Shown here: positions 1-9,500 of the stretch, piece after piece | Numbering within the stretch: the stretch's first letter is position 1 | Layout of the letters: each line of letters begins with the position of its first letter | DNA from: Ga0077536 sp035325705 | GTDB lineage: Bacteria; Pseudomonadota; Gammaproteobacteria; Ga0077536 | Assembly (NCBI GenBank): GCA_035325705.1 | Contig: DAOKZI010000002.1 | Coordinates: 186,001 to 250,000, forward strand | Direction of reading: 5' to 3' | Length of the DNA: 64,000 bases | Made by a program: the position numbers and the translations under genes | The notes under the pieces: generated by a model | Databases searched by the model: none | What the model saw: only the letters and a program-made list of their open reading frames with translations | Told to the model about the DNA's origin: nothing

Positions 1-508
1 GCGCGGCCAGCGCGAAGAGCTGCAGCACGAAAGATGCGACCAGCACTTCGGCGAGCAGGCCGCGATGCGCGAGCAGCGCCGGCACGAACCAGCCGAAGCC
101 GAAGCGCGCGCTCGCGGCGGGTGCAGCCGCGCGTCGCGTGCACAGCACCAGCTCCCCGCTCCAGCGTGCGAGGAAGGCCGCGCGCTCGAGCACTTCGGGC
201 GGCCCACCCGGCGCCTGCACCAGCACATCCTCGACGCGCACGCCGGCGAGCAGCAGCCAGCGGCCGTCGCGCTCGCGCAGCAGGGCCGGCAGCGGCGTGC
301 GGGCGAGCCGCGTCCAGTCGGAGCGCAGCCGGCGTGCCTTCAGGCCCAGCCAACCCGCGGCGCGTACGAGATCGCGCGCGGAAAAGGGCGCGCCATCGGG
401 CGTGAATTCATGACGCAGGCGCGCCGGATCCGCGGGCACGCCCAGCAGCCGGGCAATGCGCACGAGGCAGGCGAGCCCGGAGTCGACGTCCGTGTCGAGG
501 CTCGGCAT
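1..508 (-). CDS. Type I secretion ABC transporter, HlyB-like, N-terminal part (cut by window edge)
   Basis: This reading frame is open from an ATG at 506-508 to the left edge, so 169 residues are visible and the C-terminal part is missing. Residues 1-125 look like the C39-peptidase-like domain of HlyB-type transporters, which export RTX-type substrates across both membranes together with a membrane fusion protein and TolC. The catalytic Cys of true C39 peptidases is Ser here (D9-S10-G11-L12-A13-C14), so this is probably a non-cleaving substrate-binding domain, as in HlyB where it is Tyr. Residues 136-148 (FGFGWFVPALL) and 150-169 match the HlyB linker and first membrane helix. The membrane and ATPase domains lie outside the window. 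The family call is firm; the substrate is unknown. Confidence 0.82.
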   Translation of the reverse strand, partial: MPSLDTDVDSGLACLVRIARLLGVPADPARLRHEFTPDGAPFSARDLVRAAGWLGLKARRLRSDWTRLARTPLPALLRERDGRWLLLAGVRVEDVLVQAPGGPPEVLERAAFLARWSGELVLCTRRAAAPAASARFGFGWFVPALLAHRGLLAEVLVASFVLQLFALAA

Positions 509-1046
509 AGAGGCTTTCGGTCGTCGGCACGATGGTCGTGCCGCGGGCGAGTCTGCCGATGCCTCACACCGAGCGACAGCGGCTCGTCGTCATGCACGAG
601 CGTTGCGGGAAGAACTCCGCGGGGCGGTGCCGCTTCGTGTCAGCACGCGCCGAAATCGCAGGGCACTGTGGGAAAGATATCTCGGATTTCATCGCTCGGG
701 GTGGCGCGCAGCGCCGATCCGTACGAGAACCGAGAATCCTCGTAGCCCGGAAGGAGCGCCGCGCAGCGGCGCGGAATCCGGAGATTTGCGCCAACGATGC
801 AGATGATCGATCGTGGACACACCCACCCCGATTTCGCTGCGCTGTCTACACGCATCGACTGCGGTTCGCGGCCCCGACCGCCAATGGGACAGGTTTATCT
901 GGGCGGGAATAATTCACTTTTAGCGTACCCGGCGGCAGCCCCGCGCCGCCGGGGGCGAGCCATGCGGAATGAGTCCCGCGACGCAGCCGCCGGGACGCGG
1001 GAGAGCAATGCGACGAAAGCGCGTGCCGTTCGCCGCGGGCCGCGAC
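509..1046. other. Intergenic stretch with one REP-like copy and a GC hairpin
   Basis: I see no convincing gene in these 538 bases. A REP-like unit starting GTAGCCCGG lies at 742-782. A perfect 9-bp stem (928-936 with 945-953, 8-base loop) lies about 95 bases beyond the stop of the minus-strand gene at 1047 and could be a weak terminator, but no T-run follows it on either strand. The promoter of the HlyB-like gene should lie in 509-700; no clear -35/-10 pair is visible. Confidence 0.5.
742..782 (+). repeat. REP-like palindrome
   Basis: Member of the GTAGCCCGG...AATCCGG family that recurs through the window. This copy has an expanded centre (GCGCCGCGCAGCGGCGC) and lies upstream of the HlyB-like gene. 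Confidence 0.7.
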
Positions 1047-1781
1047 TCAGCGCGCGACGGCGGCGCGGCGACGGCGCAAGGCAAGCGCGGCGAGGCCGCT
1101 GCCGAACAGCCAGGCGGCGGCCGGCAGCGGTACGGGCGCGAGGCCTCCGAACTGCAGGTGATCGACTTCCCAGTCGGCCGAGCTCGCCATCGTCAGCGAG
1201 ATCCGCGAGATGCCACCGGCGTCGACGATGCCGAAGAAGCGATCTTCGGCGGTGCCGGCGCTGCCGAGCGCGGTACCGTCGCCGACGACGAACGGGCCGC
1301 TGCTGCCCAGCGGGCTGCCGTCGGCGCCGAAGGCTTCGAAGCTGACGCTGTCGACGCCGACGCTGCTGCCGGCCACGTTGCCGATATCGGTCCACACGAT
1401 GCCGACGTGCGTTGGCAAGCCACCGAGCGCCTGCGGATCGAAGAAGAACGAAATCGTGCCGTTGACGTTGCCGGAGTAGTACGAACCACCGGCCGTGCCC
1501 GAGCCGTCGATCGCGCCGTCGTCGGCGTCGACCGAGTCGACGAAGGGATCGGGACCCGCCATCGCGTAGGTGCCCGCATTCGCGCTGACGCCGGGCAGGT
1601 TCAGCAGGCCGTCCGAGAAATCTTCGAGCGCGAGGGCCGATCCGAGCAGCGGCTGCAGCGGACTGTCGTCGATCGACAGATACGGCGTCGGCCCGAAGAA
1701 CTGCGCGGCGGCCGCGCCGGTGAACGGCACGAGGCCCGGAAGCACGAGGCCGAGGGCGCGAAGAAGGACTGCCTTGTTCAT
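1047..1781 (-). CDS. VPLPA/PEP-CTERM-sorted exported protein
   Basis: Predicted 244-residue exported protein. The N-terminus (MNKAVLLRALGLVLPGLVPF) is a signal peptide. The C-terminus carries the tripartite PEP-CTERM-type sorting signal: VPLPAAAWLF at about 217-226, a short hydrophobic helix, then an RRRR cluster. Such proteins are cut by exosortase and delivered to the surface or extracellular matrix, usually in exopolysaccharide-producing bacteria. The middle is rich in Gly, Ser and Asp and probably beta-sandwich, with no recognised catalytic motif. The ATG at 1781 was chosen because a strong GGGAGG ribosome site sits 5 bases upstream. A longer open frame exists but only runs antisense-like into the neighbouring gene. 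The exosortase is not in this window. Confidence 0.85.
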   Translation of the reverse strand: MNKAVLLRALGLVLPGLVPFTGAAAAQFFGPTPYLSIDDSPLQPLLGSALALEDFSDGLLNLPGVSANAGTYAMAGPDPFVDSVDADDGAIDGSGTAGGSYYSGNVNGTISFFFDPQALGGLPTHVGIVWTDIGNVAGSSVGVDSVSFEAFGADGSPLGSSGPFVVGDGTALGSAGTAEDRFFGIVDAGGISRISLTMASSADWEVDHLQFGGLAPVPLPAAAWLFGSGLAALALRRRRAAVAR

Positions 1782-1891
1782 CTGAACCTCCCTGACATGC
1801 AATGGAAACCCCGTTCGATTGTTACGTAAATCGCGGGCGAACGCCCGAAGCAGAAGCGGGCATGCTTCACAGGTGAAAGCCGGTCGAGAGG

Positions 1892-1925
1892 GATCCCGGG
1901 ATGCGCTGCGCTGCTCCCGGGCTAC
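1892..1925 (-). repeat. REP-like palindrome, inverted copy
   Basis: Reads ATCCCGGGATGCGCTGCGC...CCCGGGCTAC on the plus strand. It lies just past the stop codon of the CocE-type hydrolase gene. Confidence 0.7.
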
Positions 1926-1942
1926 GACGCGCCGAGGTTTCC

Positions 1943-3664
1943 TTACCGCACGATGACGGGAAGCAGCAGATGCGAGGGCCGCGTCGCGTCGTGCCAGACC
2001 GTGTTCCGCGCGACGCGAAAGTCGGCCGCGGACTCGCGGGCGATGAGGCCGCCGGTGTTGCTGTTGCGGTCGAAGCGCGGGAAGTTCGAGCTCGACACCT
2101 CGAGCCGCAGGCGATGGCCGGCGCGGAACACGTTCGAGGTCGCGACGAGATCGATCTCGATCCGCACGACCGTACCCGGCACCAGCGGCGTCGGACTCGC
2201 ATAGCCCTCGCGGTAGCGCGCACGCAGGATGCCGTCGGTCAAGAGCATCGCGCGGCCGTCGGGATGGACGTCGACGAGCTTGCCGGTGAAGTCGGTGTCG
2301 AGCGCGTCGCTGGCGACGTGGAGCACCAGCGTGACGGGGCCCGTCACTTCGAGATCGCGCGCGAGCACTTCGCCGGTGTAGACCAGCACGTCGGCGCGCG
2401 CCTCGACCGCGCGCTGATCGCGCGGACCGGCGTTGGCGGCGACGAAGAGGCCGGGCAGGAAGGTCGCGCCGCCGACGGTCGGTACGGGATCCCGCGGATC
2501 GTAGACATAGCTGTCCGGCGCTTCCTCGCCGGGCATCTGCGTCGACAGCCTGCCGTCGTCCGCGTCGCTCGCGGCCCGCCCGCCGCTGTGCAGGTACCAG
2601 CGCTGCCAGTCCGTATCGGGCAAGGGCCAGTCGTCTTCCTCGCGCCACGCGTCCGCGCCCATCACGAAGATCTTCACGGGCTTGTCGTGCGGCACGCCGT
2701 TGGCCTCGCCCTTGAGGTGATGATCGAACCAGCGGATCTGCTCGGCCGTGACGTCGGCCACGGCGTCGTGCGCCATCAGGCCGAAGTTGCGCTCGGCGTA
2801 GACGCCGCCGTTGTAGCCGTGCACCCAGGGGCCGATCACGAGCTTCTGCCGGCAGCGCGATTTCATCGCACGGTAGTTCGCGAGCGTGCCGCCGAGGAAG
2901 AGGTCGTACCAGCCGCCGAAGTTCAGCGCAGGCGCAGTGATCCGGTCGTAGCGTTCGCAGGGCGCGATCGCCTTCCAGTAGTCGTCGTAGTCGGGATGCG
3001 CGAGCCAGTCCGCGACATAGGGCGCGCGATCGGCGAGGCCCGGCAGATCGGACAGCGGCGTGTGCCAGTAGCGCGCGGCGACGGCATCGGCGGCCGCAAT
3101 GGCCTCACCGATGCTCGCCGCGGCGGCCGTGCCGCCGAGCACGCGACGCAGCGCCTCGGCAACGCCGAAAGTCGCCGTCGCCCACTGCAGGATGAAACCG
3201 AGCTGGAAGGCGCCGCCCTGGTAGGTCCACTTGTCGTAATACTGATCGGTGGTGATGAACGGCGCCATTGCTTTGAGGGCCGGCGGCGACTCGCCCGCCG
3301 CGAGCCACTGCGTCGCGCCGTAATAGGACGCGCCCATCATGCCGACCGCCCCCGTCGACCACGGCTGCGCGGCGGCCCAGGCGATCGTGTCGGCGCCGTC
3401 CGCCGCTTCCTGGAAGAACGGCGAGAATTCGCCGCCCGACTGCCAGGTGCCGCGACAGTCCTGCACCACCACCGCGTAGCCGGCGTGCGCGATGCGCAGG
3501 ATGTCGCCGGCGAGGAACAGCAGCGCCGGCTGCTCCTTGTTGTACGGCAGGCGCAGGAGCACGACGGGATGACGCCCGTCGCCGGCGGGACGGTAGACGT
3601 CGGTCGCGAGCCTCACGCCGTCGCGCATCGGGACTTGGAGGTTTTTTTCGATCAGCAGGCTCAC
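1943..3664 (-). CDS. CocE/NonD family hydrolase (S15-like acyl hydrolase)
   Basis: Predicted 573-residue alpha/beta hydrolase of the CocE / X-Pro dipeptidyl-peptidase group, which cleaves esters or amides (cocaine esterase, glutaryl-7-ACA acylase, X-Pro peptidases). The nucleophile motif GASYYG puts Ser at about residue 113. The likely acid is D254 in GGWYDLF and the likely base H282 in GPWVHG. The C-terminal third (about 350-573) is the jelly-roll XPP_C domain (TGPVTLVLHVAS, SSNFPRFDRN). No signal peptide is seen, so it is probably cytoplasmic. The start is GTG at 3664, with GGGGAG 4 bases upstream; the frame stays open further upstream but runs into repeat DNA. The substrate cannot be told. 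Confidence 0.88.
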   Translation of the reverse strand: MSLLIEKNLQVPMRDGVRLATDVYRPAGDGRHPVVLLRLPYNKEQPALLFLAGDILRIAHAGYAVVVQDCRGTWQSGGEFSPFFQEAADGADTIAWAAAQPWSTGAVGMMGASYYGATQWLAAGESPPALKAMAPFITTDQYYDKWTYQGGAFQLGFILQWATATFGVAEALRRVLGGTAAAASIGEAIAAADAVAARYWHTPLSDLPGLADRAPYVADWLAHPDYDDYWKAIAPCERYDRITAPALNFGGWYDLFLGGTLANYRAMKSRCRQKLVIGPWVHGYNGGVYAERNFGLMAHDAVADVTAEQIRWFDHHLKGEANGVPHDKPVKIFVMGADAWREEDDWPLPDTDWQRWYLHSGGRAASDADDGRLSTQMPGEEAPDSYVYDPRDPVPTVGGATFLPGLFVAANAGPRDQRAVEARADVLVYTGEVLARDLEVTGPVTLVLHVASDALDTDFTGKLVDVHPDGRAMLLTDGILRARYREGYASPTPLVPGTVVRIEIDLVATSNVFRAGHRLRLEVSSSNFPRFDRNSNTGGLIARESAADFRVARNTVWHDATRPSHLLLPVIVR

Positions 3665-3825
3665 GTGTCTCCCCTTGTATCGTTCTCGCCAGCGCCGCGG
3701 GTCGCCGCCAATACCAACCGATCCGACCTGGCGCCGCAACTGTTGCGGGGCGAGCCTGCGATGAAGGCGGGGGGTGACATACGCCGAATATCCAGCTCGT
3801 AGCTTGCCGTGAAAGAGGGCGCCCC

Positions 3826-4049
3826 GTTTTCGTAGCCCGGGTGCAGCGTAGCGGAACCCGGGATCGAGCATGCCCGATACGCAAGGGCTTTCGGCCCTGC
3901 GCGGCGCGCACCGCGCGGGGTCTTCTCGAAGGCAGGAGAGACGACGAGCGCCGGATCCCGGGTTACGCGCTGCGCGCTCCACCCGGGCTACGACACCGCC
4001 GTCCACGTTGAAGGACTATGTCTCTTTCATGATTGTGGGTGATGCGCGC
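3826..4049 (+). repeat. Left arm of a 224-bp inverted repeat
   Basis: This arm and 4673-4896 are inverted copies of each other, equal in length and matching at about nine of ten positions by eye. The arm contains two REP-like units (3832-3865 and 3954-3991) and ends in the sequence CTCTTTCATGATTG. The arms enclose about 620 bases with the amphi-Trp gene. Confidence 0.85.
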
Positions 4050-4200
4050 GCCTCATCATCGTTGGGCTGACGAAGGAAGCACGACGTGGGAACCTCAGCG
4101 CGGGAAAACGTCAGGTCGTTGCTGAGCGGTGCTGCGACGAGGTGAATGGCGGCATGCAGCGCCAAACCCTGTCGGGCTTCCTTCGTCAGCCCAAGCTACG
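4027..4200. mobile_element. MITE-like element 1
   Basis: Begins with TTTCATGATTGTGGGTGATG and carries terminal inverted repeats GTTGGGCTGACGAAGGAAGC (4061-4080) and GCTTCCTTCGTCAGCCCAA (4176-4194), followed by GCTACG. It has no coding capacity. A related element lies at 19,235-19,415 and a decayed one ends at 20,352, so it appears to have spread within the genome. No target-site duplication was established. Confidence 0.6.
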
Positions 4201-4424
4201 GCGTACTTCTTCAGCAAGTCCACTGAAGCTCATCCCATATCTGCCGAATACCAGGCCGGCGTCGTTCGCGTCATCCCCATCCTTGAACTGAAACCAGTAT
4301 AGTGCGGAGCCGCTTGCTGCCTGACCAGCCCTTGGAGTGGACGCCTCCGCGTTACGCGCGCCGGCATCGCTCAACGGCACGTTGGGCCTCATCGCCGCAC
4401 TTCGCCACGTCAACGGAGAGCCTC

Positions 4425-4646
4425 ATGGCAGATCGCGATCTCACAAAGGCTTATAGCCGCACGCAGTTCGTCGCCAAGCTTCGCCGTCTGGCGGATGCGA
4501 TCGAGTCGGAACGGGCATTCACCATCCAGGTGGCCGGCGAAAGGCTGCGCATTCCAGCGGAGGCCATATTCAACGTCGAGCATGAGCGCGCCGGGATCCG
4601 GCAAGAGTTGGAGTTCCAGCTCATCTGGACGTCGGATGAGATCTGA
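4425..4646 (+). CDS. Amphi-Trp domain protein
   Basis: A 73-residue protein made almost entirely of an amphi-Trp domain: an N-terminal helix (KLRRLADAIES) followed by two amphipathic strands, FTIQVAGERLRIPAEA and LEFQLIW with the typical late Trp. The family is small, widespread and of unknown biochemical role; no enzyme residues are visible. The ATG at 4425 was chosen because CGGAGAG lies just upstream and the homology starts there; the frame is open upstream without support. The gene sits inside a 224-bp inverted repeat and next to a MITE-like element, so it may have been carried along by repeat-driven rearrangement. Confidence 0.8.
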   Translation: MADRDLTKAYSRTQFVAKLRRLADAIESERAFTIQVAGERLRIPAEAIFNVEHERAGIRQELEFQLIWTSDEI

Positions 4647-4672
4647 CGATGCAGAAAGTCCCGTAAAAGCTA

Positions 4673-4896
4673 GCTCGCATCACCCCCCAATCATGAAAGA
4701 GACATAGTCTTCCAACGTGGATGGCGGTGCCGTAGCCCGGGTGGAGCGCGCAGCGCGTAACCCGGGATCCGGCGCTCGTCGTCTCTCCTGCATTCGAGAA
4801 GACGCGGCGCGGTGCGCGCCGAGCATGAACGCGAGCTTTGCGTATCGGGCATGTCCGACCCCGGGTTCCGCTACGCTGCACCCGGGCTACGAAAAC
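4673..4896 (-). repeat. Right arm of the 224-bp inverted repeat
   Basis: Inverted partner of 3826-4049. Contains REP-like units at 4732-4769 and 4857-4890, with CAATCATGAAAGAGACATAG at its inner edge. Confidence 0.85.
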
Positions 4897-5300
4897 TGCC
4901 TTCCTTCGTCGGCCCGGCCTCCGACATCGAGCATCCGCTGAAACGCCATGCACGGACACAGGCAGCGCCGTCCTCGTCCACGTCGAGGAGCGTGTTCTCG
5001 CGCTCAGCTACATAGCAAATAGCCGCGAGCACCGCGAAGGGCAGGCACGGGATCGTTATCTCGACCGGTTCAACGAACGAATGATGGCGAACTGCCAGCC
5101 GCGAACCTTCGTGGCCAGCGGCGGCACACCGAGTAGCGACGCCAGCGGGCGTGCCACAGAGCGACGCTCTTCAATCGTTCGCCGGGTACCGGCCCGAGCA
5201 AGCCGGACCATGAACCGCTACCGCAGCCGACCCAAGATTTCACTTGCCAGCCGCGCGCGATTCCGCTGAGGTATGGCGCAGTCCGAACCGTCTCTGGCTC
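4897..5300. other. No recognisable gene
   Basis: About 400 bases between the inverted repeat and the beta-propeller gene. Open frames here have no ribosome site or family resemblance. The promoter for the 5301-9848 pair should lie here, but no clear sigma-70 elements are seen. Confidence 0.4.
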
Positions 5301-6521
5301 ATGAAGAGCATGCCCGCGCCGCGACGAATCTGGCGCCGCCGCCTCCTGTGGTCATGTCTGGTCGCGGGCCTGCTGTTCGGGGCACTGGGCCTGATCGCGC
5401 GACACGGGCTACCGCTGGGCGGCGATGCGGCGCGCGAGTATGCGCAGATGCTCGAGCGCGATCTGCCCGCCGGTCGCGCCGTCGACGACATTCCGCCGAA
5501 CACCTGGGTCAAGCTGCATCAGCCGTGGCGGCTGGCCTGGCGCAGGCAGAGTCATGCCGGCGCAGCCTATGACGGCAAGCGCGGCCTCCTGCTGCTGTTC
5601 GGCTCGAACACGCACGGCCTCGACTGGGACAACGAGGTCCACGTTTTCGATCCGGACGCGCGCCGCTGGTACTCGCCCTATCCCGCCTCGTCGCCGGACA
5701 GCTATCGCCTGGACGAGCAGGATCGCGCGATCGCGGGTGAGGACGAGCTCAGGCCGTGGGCGATGCACACTTACGACACGGTCGTCTACGACGCCGGACG
5801 CGATGCGCTGGTGGTGCTCGCGCGGCCCGATCACAATCCGAAGACGAAGGAATTCCGCGGCCGCGCGCGCCATTTGTCGTGGCGCTACGATCTGGAAAGC
5901 GGGACCTGGGACACTCTGGATACCAACGAGCCGGGCCGCATGCCGCGTTTCTTCGCGATGGCCGCCGCCTACGACGGTCAGCGCGATACCCTCGTCGTCT
6001 ACGGCGGCGGCGTGTGGGAGATGGGGCCGGCGCGCGACGGCTGGCAGCTCGCCTCGCGCGAATTCCATCACCGGATGCATCACACGCTCGAGTATGACTC
6101 GGTGCGCGGCCTGTTCGCCGTATTCGGCGATTACCGCAAGACGAACAAGGTCTGGATCTATCGTCCGGGCCCGCGCGCCGGCGATCCCGGTCGCTGGGAG
6201 GAACGCGAGCCGAGCGGTGACGTCCCGCCGCCGAGCCAGACGCTGCCGGTCGCCTACGATCCCGGACATCAAAGCTTCCTGCTGTGCGTCGATCGCGCGA
6301 GCCCCCAGGCCGACGGCAGCGACGTCGCGGACACCTATCTCTACGACGTGGACGAGAATCGCTATCGGCGCCTGCCGATGGCGAGCGTCGAGCGCCTCGG
6401 CATGAACTACGACATGGTCTTCGATACTCGACGCGGCGTCTTCCTGCTCGTGACCGGCGACTGGCGCACGCCGCCGGTCGTCTGGGCGCTGCGCCTGAAT
6501 CCCCGCCTGCTGCGCGACTGA
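5301..6521 (+). CDS. Membrane-anchored Kelch-like beta-propeller protein
   Basis: About 406 residues. A single N-terminal hydrophobic segment (LLWSCLVAGLLFGALGLIA) after a basic stretch suggests a membrane anchor or uncleaved signal, with the rest periplasmic. The body holds repeated Kelch-like blades, each with a hydrophobic strand, a G-rich turn and a later W or Y: RGLLLLFGSNTHGLDWDNEVHVFD, DALVVLARPDHN, DTLVVYGGGVWEMG, GLFAVFGDYRKTNKVWIY and GVFLLVTGDWRTPPVVW. No catalytic residues are evident, so it may bind carbohydrate. The ATG at 5301 was preferred because the anchor follows directly; ATG 5310 is also possible. The next gene starts only 9 bases after the stop, so the two are very likely cotranscribed. 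Confidence 0.72.
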   Translation: MKSMPAPRRIWRRRLLWSCLVAGLLFGALGLIARHGLPLGGDAAREYAQMLERDLPAGRAVDDIPPNTWVKLHQPWRLAWRRQSHAGAAYDGKRGLLLLFGSNTHGLDWDNEVHVFDPDARRWYSPYPASSPDSYRLDEQDRAIAGEDELRPWAMHTYDTVVYDAGRDALVVLARPDHNPKTKEFRGRARHLSWRYDLESGTWDTLDTNEPGRMPRFFAMAAAYDGQRDTLVVYGGGVWEMGPARDGWQLASREFHHRMHHTLEYDSVRGLFAVFGDYRKTNKVWIYRPGPRAGDPGRWEEREPSGDVPPPSQTLPVAYDPGHQSFLLCVDRASPQADGSDVADTYLYDVDENRYRRLPMASVERLGMNYDMVFDTRRGVFLLVTGDWRTPPVVWALRLNPRLLRD

Positions 6522-6530
6522 TCTCGCTCG

Positions 6531-9500
6531 ATGCGTGTCTTTCGGCTGCTGCTATGGACGCTGCCGTGGATCGCGATGCAGGCCGCGAGCGCGGCCATGT
6601 CCGATGCAGCGATGAGCGGCGCAGGCTATCGCTGGGACGACGGGCGTTTCGCCGTGCCGCTCGAGATCAAGGACAACGCCGGCGTAGCGCGCCGGCAGTG
6701 GCCCGTGCGCTCGGGCGTGCCGCTGCCGCGAGGACTCGTCGACGACGTGCGCAAGCTGCGACTCGTCGACGAGGAGGGCCGCGAGATCGCGAGCCAGATC
6801 GGCGTCACCTCGCGCTGGTGGGGACGCGACGACTCCGTGCGCTGGGCGCTGCTCGATTTCGCGATCGATCTGCCCGCGAACGGGCGCCGCCAAGTGTGGC
6901 TCAGCAACGATCGGCCGGCCGCCCCCGTTGCCGATCCGATCCGGATCGAAGAAAGCGAGGACGCGATCCTCGTCACCACCGTCGGCCTGCGCGCGACCGT
7001 GTCGCGCCGCACCGGCCAGCTCCTTGAAGCGGTCGAGATCGACGGCACGCCGGTGATCGCGGCGCGGCGCGAGGACGGGCCCGTGCTGCGCGTCGGTGCG
7101 GTCACGAACTGGGAGCGCTTCAAGGGCTCGGTGTGGAACAACGCGGGCTGGGAGAAGACGCGCACGATCGAACACCATCCGCTCGCGGAGGCGGACTATC
7201 TGTCCGGCCCCTTCCGGCCGCGCGGCGTCGAGATCGAGAGCCGCGGGCCGCTGCATGCGGTGATCGCCGTGCACGGCCGGCATCGCCCGATGCGCGAAGG
7301 CGAGGACGTCGTCGCCGCCGGGATTTACGACACCACGACGCGCCTGCATTTCTACCGCGGTCAGTCCTTCATCGTCGTCGAGCATACGCTCGCGCATATC
7401 GACACCGAGCGCCCGCGCCGGATGTACCTGTACCGCGGCGCCGGCCTCGCGCACACGCTGGCGCTGTCGAGCGCGGTCGAGATCACGATCGGCAGCCGCG
7501 ACGATCCGGCGCGGGCGCCGGCCGCCACGCGCTTTGCGCTGGCGCCGGGCCAGTCGGCCTGGTTCTACCAGCATGAACGTCCGATCCAGGAGCCGCCCCG
7601 CTATGCGTTCGGCACGCGCGGCGCCGCGGGCGGGATCGAGCTCGGTACCGGCGCGATCGGGCGCTACGTCGACGTTTCCGATCCGCGCGCGGGCCTCACC
7701 GTCGCGATCCGCAATGCGTGGCGAGACCCGCCAAGCGCCGTCAGCATCGCGCCCGATCGCCTGCAGCTCTGGCTGCACGCCGATGCGGCCGATGCTGCGG
7801 ATACGCCGGCCGAAGAACGTCCGGCCCACGATCTCGATTTCGGTGAGCGCACTTCGCACGAGGCGCTGCTCTATTTCCACGCCGGCGCGGCCGCAGACGC
7901 GCGCGCCGGCGACGTCGTCGAAGCCTTCGAATATCCGCTGTTCGCGCGCGCGGTGCCCTCGTGGTACTCCGACTGCGAAGTGTGGTCCTTCGAGATCGCG
8001 CGCGGCGGCTTCGATGCCGATGCCGGCGGCGACGAACACTGGCGGCCGCAGCGCGAGCGCTGGAATCACCGGCTGCGCCGCGTGAACTACAACTCCGGCG
8101 GCCACCACGCGAGCCTGTCCTCGAGCTGGCTGCCGTTTTTGCGCCACGGCGCGCTCGCCGATCTCGAGCGCCTGCGGGCGGAAAGCCTGTGGAGCATCAC
8201 GCACAATCCGGGCTGGGCCTATCGCGAGGCCGAGCTCGACGACGGCGAGGCCGGGCGCCCCAGCGAGGCGCACGACGCGTTCATGCAGCGGTGGAGCGAG
8301 CTCACCGGCTTCGGTCCGAAGGATTTCCTGCTATGGCGCGGTGAGGGCGAGCGCGGCGGCCGCAGCTATCTCAACGGCTACAAGATTCTGCCCGACGCCG
8401 AGCACTATGCGCTGTTCCAGATCTTCGAGTACTGGCTGCTGAGCGGGGATCGCCGCGCGCTGCCCGCGATCCACGGCTTCGTCGACTGGGCCATCGGCTA
8501 CCAGCACCTGCACCTCTTCGAGCATGAAATCGCCGGCCTGAACGAGGTCGATCTGTTCGACGACGACCCGGATGCCCTGCGCCGCGGCCACTATTCGCGC
8601 ATCTACGCGTGGATGCTGTATGCGACCTTGAACGGCTACGATGCGACCGGCAATCGCCAGCATCACGCCTATACGATGTGGCAGCTCCGGCGCATGCTCG
8701 GCCTGCTGCGGCATCGCCACGGCCAGTTGACGCGCTGGGACGTCAGGCCCAGCCACTACCTGCCCTTCCTGCGCCGCTCGACGCGGCTCGCGAACCTCGA
8801 TCGCCCGTTCGAAGGCCACGAGCTCGCAAACTGGGACAGCCGCCTGCGCGCTTTGCTCGGGGTGTTCGGCGAGGTCGATCCGCCGGTGTCGCGCGCGAAG
8901 ACCTGGATGGAAGCGAAGGGCGTGTTCGCGCTGCATGCGGCCTATCGCACTTACGGCGACGAACGCATCCTCGACGGGATCTGGGGGCTGGCCGACTATC
9001 TCTCGCATCACGTGCTGTTCTATCCGAACCTGGGTATGGTCAACCAGCACACGGCGATGCCGAACGATCGGCTCGGCGCCGGCGCGCGCTCGATGGATCC
9101 GATACGCCACGATCGGCTGACGCAGGTGTGGCCGCTGGTCTGGCATTACACCGGCTGGGACGCCGTGCGCGAGCGTTACGAAGCCTTCACGCGCGAGCGC
9201 AAGAAGGGATTCCTGGCCGAAGTGTTCCAGCAGACGTATTTCTGGGAGACGCAGAATCGGCGCAAGGCGAGCGCGCTGCCGCCCGCTCCGGTCATCGATC
9301 TGCGCGTGGAGGCGAGCGGCGCGCGCGGCATCACGCTCGCCTGGACCAGCCCGCCCGACGATGGCCCCAGCGGCCACGCGGCGCGCTATTTCGTCAAATA
9401 CAGCGACAAGCCGATTCGCGAGTTCGCGCCGACCGACGATCCGGCGCGCGCCGCCGAGAAAGCGCGCCTCGTCGCCGAGTATGAAGCGGCCGTGTCGGAC

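Noticed and set aside
4838..5269. Plus-strand 143-codon frame
   Set aside because: Starts inside repeat DNA, no ribosome site, no family resemblance.
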